This document shows, in pieces, positions 50,359-58,444 of a stretch of DNA of 64,000 nucleotides. Source of the DNA: Lachnospiraceae bacterium JLR.KK002 (GTDB taxonomy: Bacteria > Bacillota > Clostridia > Lachnospirales > Lachnospiraceae); the NCBI GenBank assembly GCA_036941025.1, contig JAYMNP010000001.1:3826001-3890000 (forward strand), written 5' to 3'. The first letter of the stretch is position 1. Each line of letters starts with the position of its first letter. Made by a program: the position numbers and the translations under genes. A model generated the notes under the pieces. That model had not been told where the DNA came from. It ran no database searches and saw only the letters and a program-made list of their open reading frames with translations.

Positions 50359-52479
50359 ATGCAGTTAGTCATAGCGGAAAAACCGAGCGTAGCAAGGAGC
50401 ATTGCGGAGGTAATCGGCGCAACGGAAATCAGTGACGGATATATGGAAGGGAACGGTTATGTTGTGAGCTGGTGCGTAGGGCATCTGGTGGAGCTGGCAC
50501 AGCCGGAAAGCTACGGGGAGCAGTGGAAAAAATGGACGTATGAGAGCCTGCCCGTCAAGCCGGAAACATGGCAGTATGAGGTGAAGCCGGACACAAAAGC
50601 GCAGTATGACGTGCTTTACCAGTTGATGCACAGGGAGGACGTTTCGGCTACAATCTGCGCCACTGACGCCGGACGGGAGGGAGAGCTTATCTTCCGCCTT
50701 ATGTATGAAATGGCAGGCTGTGACAAGCCGATCAAACGCCTGTGGATTTCCTCAATGGAGGAAAGCGCCATTCGTGAGGGGTTTGAGAATTTACAGCCGG
50801 GGAACGATTACGACAACCTGTACCATTCCGCACTGTGCAGGCAGGAAGCGGACTGGCTTGTGGGCATAAACGGTACAAGGCTGTTTACTGTCCTGTATGG
50901 CGGAAAGGTTTTAAAGGTGGGGCGGGTACAGACACCCACTCTTGCGATGTTAGTAGACCGGGAAGCAAAGATTATGAATTTCCAGAAGGAAAAATATTAC
51001 ATGGCGCATATCCTGATGGACGGGATGGATGCCGCCACTGGGCGCATGGATGATAAGAATAAAGCGGATGAGATTGCGGGGGCTTGCCGGGACGGGCAGG
51101 CTCTCGCCACGTCCGTTGTGAAAGAGGAAAAAGCAGTCATGCCGCCGAAGCTCTATGACCTTACCACGCTCCAGAGGGATGCGAACCGCTTGTTTGGATT
51201 TACCGCAAAGCAGACCTTAGAGTACACGCAGAGTTTATATGAGAAAAAGTTAGCTACATATCCGAGGACGGACAGTCAGTTCTTATCCGATGACATGGGG
51301 AATACCGCAGAGGGCGTAATTGAAGCGGTATTCAGTTCCCTGATGTTTGAGGAAAACAGGGCTTCCAGACCGGACATAAAACGGATTCTGAACAGTAAAA
51401 AGGTGACAGACCACCACGCCATTATCCCCACAATGGAGATAGCGAAAGCTGACCTTGCGGCACTGCCGGAAACGGAGCGCAAAATCCTGTCTTTGGTTGC
51501 GAACCGCCTGTTATGCGCCACAGGGGAGAAACATCTGTATGAAACGGTAAAGGCTGAGTTTTCCTGTAATGGACATACTTTTTCGGTTTCCGGGAAGTCC
51601 GTTACGCATAACGGGTGGAAGTCCTTTGAGGATGCCTTTAAGCGTTCCTTTAAAATCTCCGGGAATCAGGAGGAAGAAAAAGAGGAAAAGAAGCTGCCGG
51701 AACTGTCGGAGGGACAGGCATTTGACGGTGTGCAGACGAAAGTCAGTGAGCATTTCACTTCCCCGCCGAAGCACTTTACGGAAGATTTATTATTATCCGC
51801 AATGGAACGTGCCGGGGCGGAAGATATGGGCGATGACGTGGAGAGGAAAGGCTTGGGTACGCCTGCGACAAGGGCGGACATCATTGAGAAGTTAGTCAGG
51901 GACGGGTTTGTGAAGCGTGAGAAGAAGCAGATCATACCAACAGAGGACGGAATGAAGCTGATTACGGTGCTGCCGGACGTGGTGAAGTCCCCGAAACTTA
52001 CCGCCGATTGGGAAAATGCCCTGACACTGGTAGCGAAAGGGGAGCTTCCTATGGAGGACTTCATGGCGGACATTGAAAACATGGTGTCGGAGCTGATACA
52101 CACTTACCATGAGGTCAGTGACGAGCAGAAAAAGATGTTCGCACAGGAGCAGGCGGCTCTTGGGGTATGCCCGAACTGCGGCGGTCAGGTGGTAAAAGGA
52201 AAATTCGGCGCATATTGCGTGAAAAAATGCGGTATGAACGTGAGCCGGGTAATGGGGGCTGCCCTTACCGATGCACAGGTGAAGGATATGCTTGCCGGAA
52301 AGAAAATCCTGTTAAAAGGGTTAAAGAGCAAGGCGGGCAAGCCCTATGATGCTTATATCATTCCGAGTGGGACGGAAGAATACCATTACACCAAAGACGG
52401 GGCAGAAAAAAGCGGGGTACAGTTTAAGTTTGTCATGGAGTTTCCGAAAAAGAAACCTTCTGGTGGGAAGAAAAAATAA
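50359..52479 (+). CDS. topB: DNA topoisomerase III (TopB) of the ICE
   Basis: 706 residues. Toprim domain at the N-terminus: VIAEKPSVARSIA and ATDAGREGELIFRL. Catalytic Tyr in ATYPRTDSQFLSDD. Type IA conserved GRVQTPTLAMLVDREA. C-terminal zinc-ribbon-like CPNCGGQVVKGKFGAYCVKKCG. ICE-encoded TopB enzymes relax or decatenate DNA during transfer and replication. Confidence 0.95.
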   Translation: MQLVIAEKPSVARSIAEVIGATEISDGYMEGNGYVVSWCVGHLVELAQPESYGEQWKKWTYESLPVKPETWQYEVKPDTKAQYDVLYQLMHREDVSATICATDAGREGELIFRLMYEMAGCDKPIKRLWISSMEESAIREGFENLQPGNDYDNLYHSALCRQEADWLVGINGTRLFTVLYGGKVLKVGRVQTPTLAMLVDREAKIMNFQKEKYYMAHILMDGMDAATGRMDDKNKADEIAGACRDGQALATSVVKEEKAVMPPKLYDLTTLQRDANRLFGFTAKQTLEYTQSLYEKKLATYPRTDSQFLSDDMGNTAEGVIEAVFSSLMFEENRASRPDIKRILNSKKVTDHHAIIPTMEIAKADLAALPETERKILSLVANRLLCATGEKHLYETVKAEFSCNGHTFSVSGKSVTHNGWKSFEDAFKRSFKISGNQEEEKEEKKLPELSEGQAFDGVQTKVSEHFTSPPKHFTEDLLLSAMERAGAEDMGDDVERKGLGTPATRADIIEKLVRDGFVKREKKQIIPTEDGMKLITVLPDVVKSPKLTADWENALTLVAKGELPMEDFMADIENMVSELIHTYHEVSDEQKKMFAQEQAALGVCPNCGGQVVKGKFGAYCVKKCGMNVSRVMGAALTDAQVKDMLAGKKILLKGLKSKAGKPYDAYIIPSGTEEYHYTKDGAEKSGVQFKFVMEFPKKKPSGGKKK

Positions 52480-52492
52480 GGGAGGGAGAAAG

Positions 52493-52828
52493 ATGTTTAC
52501 AACCGGAGATAAGTTATTAAACGTGATGAAAGAGGAAGAAATCAGTATTATGGAGCTTTCCAGAATGTCGGGAGTGCCGGAGAGGACAATCATGGATATT
52601 CTGGCGGGCATCAGGGAGCCGGAACTTGGCGTGGTATGCAGGATTGCGGACGGGCTTGGCATCTGCGTCCATGAGCTTCGTGCCGATGAGGAACAGTATG
52701 CCATATCCGTACAGAAGGATACCCTTGCAAAGCTGATTGTGGTCAGCGAGATAAACGGTGTGGAGCTGGAGGAACTGATACATACCATTTTAGAAAAAGG
52801 CATTGAGGAACATGGTTTCTATGAGTAA
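52493..52828 (+). CDS. XRE-family helix-turn-helix regulator
   Basis: 111 residues from ATG at 52493 after GGGAGGGAG. HTH: EEISIMELSRMSGVPERTIMDILAGIREPELGVVCRIADGLGI. The C-terminal 50 residues are unknown. It is the last backbone gene before the AT-rich cargo and may repress ICE genes. Confidence 0.85.
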   Translation: MFTTGDKLLNVMKEEEISIMELSRMSGVPERTIMDILAGIREPELGVVCRIADGLGICVHELRADEEQYAISVQKDTLAKLIVVSEINGVELEELIHTILEKGIEEHGFYE

Positions 52829-52841
52829 TATAAAATGATTG

Positions 52842-52870
52842 AAGCTGTGGGGAATTTTTCCCTACAGCTT
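52842..52870. terminator. Hairpin between ICE backbone and cargo operon
   Basis: AAGCTGTGGGGAA pairs with TTCCCTACAGCTT. No T-run follows on the plus strand, so terminator strength is doubtful. Confidence 0.45.
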
Positions 52871-52892
52871 GCAAAAAATAACATGAGAAATC

Positions 52893-52921
52893 TTGACCAT
52901 TTAATATGCGTTATGTATAAT
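52893..52921 (+). promoter_or_regulatory. Sigma-A promoter of the cargo operon
   Basis: TTGACC (52893-52898), 17-base spacer, TATAAT (52916-52921). It gives the DUF1413-ATPase-protease genes their own constitutive-looking promoter. Confidence 0.8.
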
Positions 52922-52954
52922 GATTATTAACAATGTTGTTAGGAGAAGAAATGT

Positions 52955-53185
52955 ATGAATGCAAATCAATTACTGGAATATGCTACACAGGAAGTATTGG
53001 AACTTAATAGTGGTGAGCATTTTTTAGTTAGAGAGTTATTTAAAGGATATTTATGGAATAGAATTCCGAGAAAAGATAGGCTCTTATTGGGAACATTATT
53101 CTTAAATTGGATACAACAGAATTCTAATATTGCAAAACCAATAAATAAGACTTCATCGGGACAACAAAAATATCAGAGGATTTGA
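52955..53185 (+). CDS. DUF1413-domain small protein
   Basis: 76 residues; AGGAG upstream. GEHFLVRELFKGYLWNRIPRKDRLLLGTLF is the DUF1413 pattern, a small fold often found as a single-domain protein near mobile and regulatory genes. It is the first gene after the cargo promoter and probably co-transcribed with the ATPase 64 bases downstream. Function unknown. Confidence 0.75.
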   Translation: MNANQLLEYATQEVLELNSGEHFLVRELFKGYLWNRIPRKDRLLLGTLFLNWIQQNSNIAKPINKTSSGQQKYQRI

Positions 53186-53249
53186 TATATAATGTTTTCA
53201 CAAAGCTATTCGTTAAAGATGAATATTTATTGAAAGGAAGTAGTTTGAG

Positions 53250-54260
53250 ATGACAACAGGAGAATTATTAGTAGCTTTGTTTGAGGCATATAGAGATAAT
53301 GATAATAGTGCCTTTTTAAGAGTTGGGATGACTTTAATTGAAGAAGAAAAGGCAAAGAATCATTATGTTTTAGCTAATAAGCTAAAAAAAATATTATCTT
53401 CTCCCCCTGAAATCAACGGTAATAGACCTTTTACAAATAAATTGAACAAAGTGATTGAATTGCCAAAAGATAAAGATAATGGTACAGAGCTAGTGAAAGT
53501 TATATATCCACATAAAAACTTTAATGACATTGTTTTATCGGATGAGGTTAAGAAGCAGTTAGATAGTGTTATTGTTGAGTATGAGAAAAAAGAGATTTTA
53601 AAAGCATATGGTTTAACTCCTAAAAAGAAACTTTTATTTTGTGGAGCACCAGGCTGTGGAAAAACGATATGTGCTGAAGCTGTTGCGAATGCACTGGATT
53701 TACCTATACTTTATACTTGTTTTGATGGTCTTATTTCATCCTATTTAGGAGAAACTTCATCGAATATTCGGAAGGTTTTTGACTTTGCTAGTAAAAATAA
53801 TTGGGTTCTTTTTTTTGATGAATTTGATGCAATTGGTAAGAGCAGAGAGACGGTAGAAGAACATAGTGAGTTAAAGAGGGTGGTAAATTCATTTTTACAA
53901 ATTCTGGACGGTTTTATTTGTGATTCATTAGTAATAGCAGCTACAAATCATGAGAAAGCAATTGATAAAGCATTGTGGAGGCGTTTTGATGAAATAGTAA
54001 TGTTTAATAAACCGGACTGTGAACAGATTACAAAACTGATTCAAAAGAAATTAAGGGCATTTTCGGTGGAATGTTTAGATATAAATAGGTTTGCCAAAGA
54101 ATTAGAAGGATGTTCGTATGCTGACATAGAAAGGGTATGCTTATCATCTATTAAAAGTTGTCTTATAAATGGCAATAAGCCAATAACAGATGAAGTGTTT
54201 TCAGAAAATGTTCGGATGGAATTGGAACGTGCTAATATAATTAAGACGATAGGGGAATAA
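53250..54260 (+). CDS. AAA+ ATPase, IetA-like (defence pair with S8 protease)
   Basis: 336 residues. N-terminal helical region (1-95). AAA+ core with Walker A GAPGCGKT at 132-139, Walker B FFDEFD at 188-193, sensor AATN at 230-233 and arginine finger RR at 245-246. The pore-type loop SYLGETSSNIR and lid ADIERVCLSSIK follow the FtsH/SpoVK-like pattern. It is followed after two bases by a subtilisin-like protease gene. An ATPase plus subtilase pair is the composition of the IetAS antiphage system. Clearly AT-rich relative to the ICE backbone. Confidence 0.82.
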   Translation: MTTGELLVALFEAYRDNDNSAFLRVGMTLIEEEKAKNHYVLANKLKKILSSPPEINGNRPFTNKLNKVIELPKDKDNGTELVKVIYPHKNFNDIVLSDEVKKQLDSVIVEYEKKEILKAYGLTPKKKLLFCGAPGCGKTICAEAVANALDLPILYTCFDGLISSYLGETSSNIRKVFDFASKNNWVLFFDEFDAIGKSRETVEEHSELKRVVNSFLQILDGFICDSLVIAATNHEKAIDKALWRRFDEIVMFNKPDCEQITKLIQKKLRAFSVECLDINRFAKELEGCSYADIERVCLSSIKSCLINGNKPITDEVFSENVRMELERANIIKTIGE

Positions 54261-54262
54261 TT

Positions 54263-54511
54263 ATGGAGCATTTATTTTTTACAAAAGTGGAAAAACCTTC
54301 GCAAGATAGAAGAAAGAGAGGCGGATTTCCACCTAGCGGCGACAGAAAAAATAATACACAGCATGGTGAAAAACTTCTGTCACAAGTTAAAAATCATGTA
54401 GCAGAAAATATAGATGATAGCCAAAGATTTCGATTTGAACCTCATTTGGTAATGAAAGTAGAGCTTGAAAAGGATGCAATTCTTAGTGAAGCTAATATAA
54501 GCAAACTAGTA
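54263..54511 (+). pseudogene. S8 subtilisin-like protease (IetS-like), 5' fragment
   Basis: 83 codons, starting MEHLFFTKVEKPSQDRRKRG and ending ANISKLV. It is cut by an IS630-family element at the TA of codon GTA. Removing the IS and one TA joins it in frame to 55891 (LESMGLKVID), restoring an 871-residue protease. Confidence 0.87.
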
Positions 54512-54550
54512 CAGCGTTTTTTTGATGCTCATATACTATCAAGGCTGTTT

Positions 54551-55375
54551 TTAACCAGCATATTTCCAGTTAAATGCTTTGGCTGTTAAATTGTATTGTT
54601 TAATAAAATTAAGGATGCTTTGAGCCATTTCCTCTACGGATTTATAGCTGCCTTTTTTCAAAAGCTTCCGATTGATGATACCAAACCAGATTTCTATCTG
54701 GTTCACCCAGGAACTGTGCTTCGGCGTATATACAAAACGAATCCTGTGGCTTTCATCCATAAGGAAAGTTTCCCTGCTTTTCATGCTCTCCAGTATGCCT
54801 TTCTTTCCCTTAATACCAGGATCAACCGTAATGGAACATTTCTGTGCAACCAACTTTACAAGTCCTTCGGATTTATGGGTATTAAGACCATCACAGATAA
54901 TGATATAGTTTTTATCTGCATCCTCTGATATAAGCTGCCCCACAGCATTGCAGAAATCTTCCTCATTTCGTGTGCTGTTCAGATACGGTGACTGGATCCT
55001 GCCATCTGCAACACGCAGGAATGTGATCAGACTTATAGTGCCATGACGGATGTATTCAAACTCATGCAGCGCCGGGCTGCCCGGGCGTACCGGCTTGTCC
55101 GGATATTTGCGCTCCAATGCCTGGATCCCGGTCATTTCATCCGTGGAATATACTTCCGTACCGCATTCAGCAAGTTCCGAAGCCTGAAGATAGATGCCGC
55201 AGATTGTTTCAATTTTTTTTAAAGGATTCCGGGTTATCGTGCCTTTCCGGGGAGTTGAGCCAGTAACGGTTTTTCCATGGTGCGATACCCGCAAATTTAA
55301 GGAACCTCTGTACACTTGCGACAGAAATGGATCCCACGATACCCTGCCTGACAGCTTCTTTCGCAAGGGATGCAA
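54551..55375 (-). CDS. IS630-family transposase, catalytic C-terminal frame
   Basis: The useful part begins near 55220 at KKIETICGIYLQASELAECG. DDE residues: Asp in YSTDEMTGIQAL, Asp in IIICDGLNTHKS and Glu in NQIEIWFGIINRKLL. The open frame extends further upstream out of phase with the N-terminal ORF. The two frames meet at an A-rich tract (AAAAAAAA), suggesting -1 frameshifting or a mutation. Confidence 0.82.
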   Translation of the reverse strand: MHPLRKKLSGRVSWDPFLSQVYRGSLNLRVSHHGKTVTGSTPRKGTITRNPLKKIETICGIYLQASELAECGTEVYSTDEMTGIQALERKYPDKPVRPGSPALHEFEYIRHGTISLITFLRVADGRIQSPYLNSTRNEEDFCNAVGQLISEDADKNYIIICDGLNTHKSEGLVKLVAQKCSITVDPGIKGKKGILESMKSRETFLMDESHRIRFVYTPKHSSWVNQIEIWFGIINRKLLKKGSYKSVEEMAQSILNFIKQYNLTAKAFNWKYAG

Positions 55376-55790
55376 GATTCCAGCAGCTCAGCTCACAGCC
55401 AAAGTCTTTTGGGTTTTTACACGCCAGTTCATTGATGAGCATGATCTGTTCCGGGGTGAATACAGGCTCTTTTCCGGGTCTTTGTTTATCTGAAAGCACA
55501 GACTTTATGACATCAGACAGCTTTTTATCACCATCCGGTCCGTCATACTCCTCCGTCTGGGCAATAAGGTCTATGTTGTTATAAAAACGATTCCGCCATA
55601 TGCTGACAGTCGAATAGGTGGTTCCAAGCGCTTCTGCGATCTGGGTATTGTTTTTCTCCTCCGCGGCCATCAATATAATTTTGGATCGGGTCACAATACA
55701 TGATGGCAGGGAATAGCTGGTGCTGAAATTTTTTAATATTGTTTCTGCCTTATCAGACAAAGTAAAAGAAGCAGCTTGAAAACCACGCAT
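55209..55790 (-). CDS. IS630-family transposase, N-terminal DNA-binding frame
   Basis: 193 residues from ATG at 55790 (GGAGGGAATATT upstream). Helix-turn-helix with NNTQIAEALGTTYSTVSIWRNRF, followed by a second HTH-like segment (SISVASVQRFLKFAGI). It ends NPESFKKN stop at the A8 tract where the catalytic frame takes over with KKIETICG. Confidence 0.82.
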   Translation of the reverse strand: MRGFQAASFTLSDKAETILKNFSTSYSLPSCIVTRSKIILMAAEEKNNTQIAEALGTTYSTVSIWRNRFYNNIDLIAQTEEYDGPDGDKKLSDVIKSVLSDKQRPGKEPVFTPEQIMLINELACKNPKDFGCELSCWNLASLAKEAVRQGIVGSISVASVQRFLKFAGIAPWKNRYWLNSPERHDNPESFKKN

Positions 55791-55890
55791 AATATTCCCT
55801 CCAATTTGAACCAATTCCTGTTAAGATATTATTGCATATTTTATAAAAAAATGGAAGAAAAAAGTATATGGTTATCAAAGAAACATTGTA

Positions 55891-58257
55891 CTAGAGTCAA
55901 TGGGGCTGAAGGTGATAGATACAGAGGAAAAGGAACTTATGGTTCTTTTTGCAGATGATTGTGAATTAAAAGAGTTTAATAAGGCTATTGATGATTATAA
56001 GCAGGGAGTAATTGCACGAACAAAAATAGAAAACGAAGATATCTTTTCTTCAATAAAAAGTGTTTCGAGATGGAATCAAGAAGATAGAAAAGGACAAGAT
56101 ATTGAACAGCTATCAGAAGTTGATTATATTGACTGTTATCTTTGGATTTTTGATTCGATTAATGAAACACGGGATAAAGCTGAAGAATTTATAAAAAATG
56201 CAGAACAAAATTGTATTAAATATTGCGATAAATATATTTCACAAACTGTTGCGATAGTGCGTTTAAAAATACAGAGAAAACAGTTGATATATTTTCTTAA
56301 ACATCCATTGGTTTATAGAATTGATAAGATACCAAATTATCAGATAAAGAGAACGGAAAGAAATATTATTAGCAATATCAATTTAAACGATATTAAATAT
56401 AACGGAGATTTATTAACTGAGAATGCTTCTAGTATTTGCGTGATTGATAGTGGAATTCTATCGGGGCATCCTTTACTTAAGGATGCGATAGGGGATGCTA
56501 AGACTTTCTATGTTTCTGATGGATATACTGCAAATGAGAATGATATAGATGGTCATGGCACAATGGTTGCTGGAATTTGTGAATATGGAATTATTCGCCC
56601 TGATGACCAATTTGTTCCCCGAATTTTTCTTTATAATGCTAAAATACATGATGGGTATTATTTAGGGGATTTTGAACTATGTAGGCAGGAATTATATGAT
56701 GAAAAAATAAAATTAAATATGGAGCAGGAGGACTTGCTTTATAATTTTTATGTAGGAAATGTCACAGAAAAATATTTATTTGATAATATAGGGTTAAAAA
56801 CTAGGGTTCAGGAAACAAAAAGTATAATAAAAAAATACACACATATGCAAGACAAGTTAATTGTAAATCAAATGAGGGAAATTGTTGAATATTTTTACAA
56901 TAATTACGGATGTCGGATTTTTAATTTGTCGCAAGGCGATTTAAATTATCCATATGATGATAAAAAACCAAGGGCATGGACTTGTGTATTAGATGAATTG
57001 CAAAGAGAATATGATATTTTATTTATCGTATCCTCTGGAAACTATAATTACGCATATGAACATGACGTAAAAAACATTTTAAAAGATTATCCGAAATATT
57101 TTTACACAGATGCAAAAACCAGAGTTATTGATCCTGCTGCTTCAAGTATTTCACTTACAGTAGGAGGTATGGCATTATCTTCAATACCTTTTGCGGCAAG
57201 TGACGAAAGAATATCTGCATTGCCAATATCACAGAAAAATCAAATATCATCCAGTACACGTATTGGACCTGGAATACAGAAAGCTATAAAACCAGAATTC
57301 GTTGCATATGGAGGAGATGATGCTTTTAACACAACTTTATCAAAAATAAGTCCAAATGTAGGGAATTATGTAATTTCATTCTCCAATAAGTTAACTGACG
57401 GATTGTTTTGTCAAGATGTTGGGACGAGCTTTGCTGCGCCATACGTATCTCATATTGCTGCTTTAGTATTAGAACGTTATCCTAAAATTTCTAATAATTT
57501 ATTAAGAGCAATTTTGGCGAGTGCATCCAATATTCCAAAAGAAATAGAAGTGCAGATAGAGAAATTGGATGACACAGAAGATTTTATTTGTAATCTGCAA
57601 CCTAGTTTTAAACAAAATGTGAAGGGACAGATTAGGGCTAACAAAAAGAAAATGCTACATTATTTAGTGGGATATGGGTATCCAATTCAGGATATGGCAA
57701 CAGATTCTTTTGAACAGAGAGTTATGTTGCTTGCTGATATGAGAGATGAAAATGCAATTCAAGTTGATAAAAATCATATATTTGAAATTCCAATTCCAAA
57801 AGAATTTGAAGCTGCAAAAGGAAAAAAGAAGATTACGGTGTCATTAGCGTATAATCCAGATGTAAGAAAAACGAGATTGGATTATTTAGGAAAAAGTATG
57901 TCATTTGATTTAATCAGAGGGAAAAGTTTGGAAGAGGTTTACCAAGTATTTGCATCTCAAGCTGGACTTGATGTAGAAGAGAAGAAGGAGAGATTTGAAA
58001 GTAAATATATTTGTGATATAGGAAATTGCGGTAAAACCTTGAGAGAGTATGGAACTTTGCAAAAAGGAACATTTGAGTTTTCACGATCTTCATATGGAGA
58101 AAATTATTATCTTGTTGTTGACTGTAAAAAGAACTGGTCGGTAGAAAAACAGGATTATGCATTAGTAGTTACATATCAGATAGAGGATGAATCGGTGAAA
58201 ATATATGAATTGTTAAAAAATAGAATTCGTGTTCCACGAGGCAGAAGAAGAGTATGA
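55891..58257 (+). pseudogene. S8 subtilisin-like protease (IetS-like), 3' fragment
   Basis: 788 codons containing the whole catalytic core. Asp in SICVIDSGILSGHP, His in DIDGHGTMVAGI, oxyanion Asn in FIVSSGNYNYA, Ser in DVGTSFAAPYVSHIAAL. A long helical insert lies between His and Asn. The C-terminal 200 residues are of unknown type. No signal peptide, so it is a cytoplasmic protease, as in defence ATPase-subtilase pairs. ATG at 55900 could allow internal initiation, but there is no good ribosome site. Confidence 0.87.
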
Positions 58258-58265
58258 AATAGTCG

Positions 58266-58311
58266 ATATACTAAAAACACTTAGGAGAAATCTTAGGTGT
58301 TTTTAGTATAT
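58266..58311 (+). terminator. Terminator of the cargo operon
   Basis: ATATACTAAAAACACTTAGG pairs with 58292-58311 with about one mismatch around a six-base loop, nine bases past the protease stop. The stem's T-rich side forms the tail. Confidence 0.7.
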
Positions 58312-58363
58312 GAAAAATCCGGGGAAAGGAGTAAATAAAAACTGAATAAAGTTTACCGTCACT

Positions 58364-58404
58364 GGTGGCAATGGCTTATGAACGAACCATAGCCGCCTTT
58401 TTTA
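58364..58404 (+). terminator. Terminator-like hairpin before the methylase-helicase gene
   Basis: GGTGGC and GGCTTATG pair with CCATAGCC and GCC, followed by TTTTTT, about 40 bases upstream of the start. It may be the old backbone terminator or an attenuator for the giant gene. Confidence 0.5.
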
Positions 58405-58444
58405 TTGCCTAAAATTGCGAAAAACTAAGAAACGGAGGTTTACA

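Larger units (their letters stand above)
54512..55888 (-). mobile_element. IS630-family element inside the protease gene
   Basis: 1377 bp. Terminal inverted repeats begin CAGCGTTTTTTTGAT at the left and CAATGTTTCTTTGAT (reverse complement of the right end), followed in both by three bases and CATATAC. TA target duplication at 54510-54511 and 55889-55890, as expected for IS630/Tc1-mariner. Carries a two-frame transposase. Confidence 0.9.
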
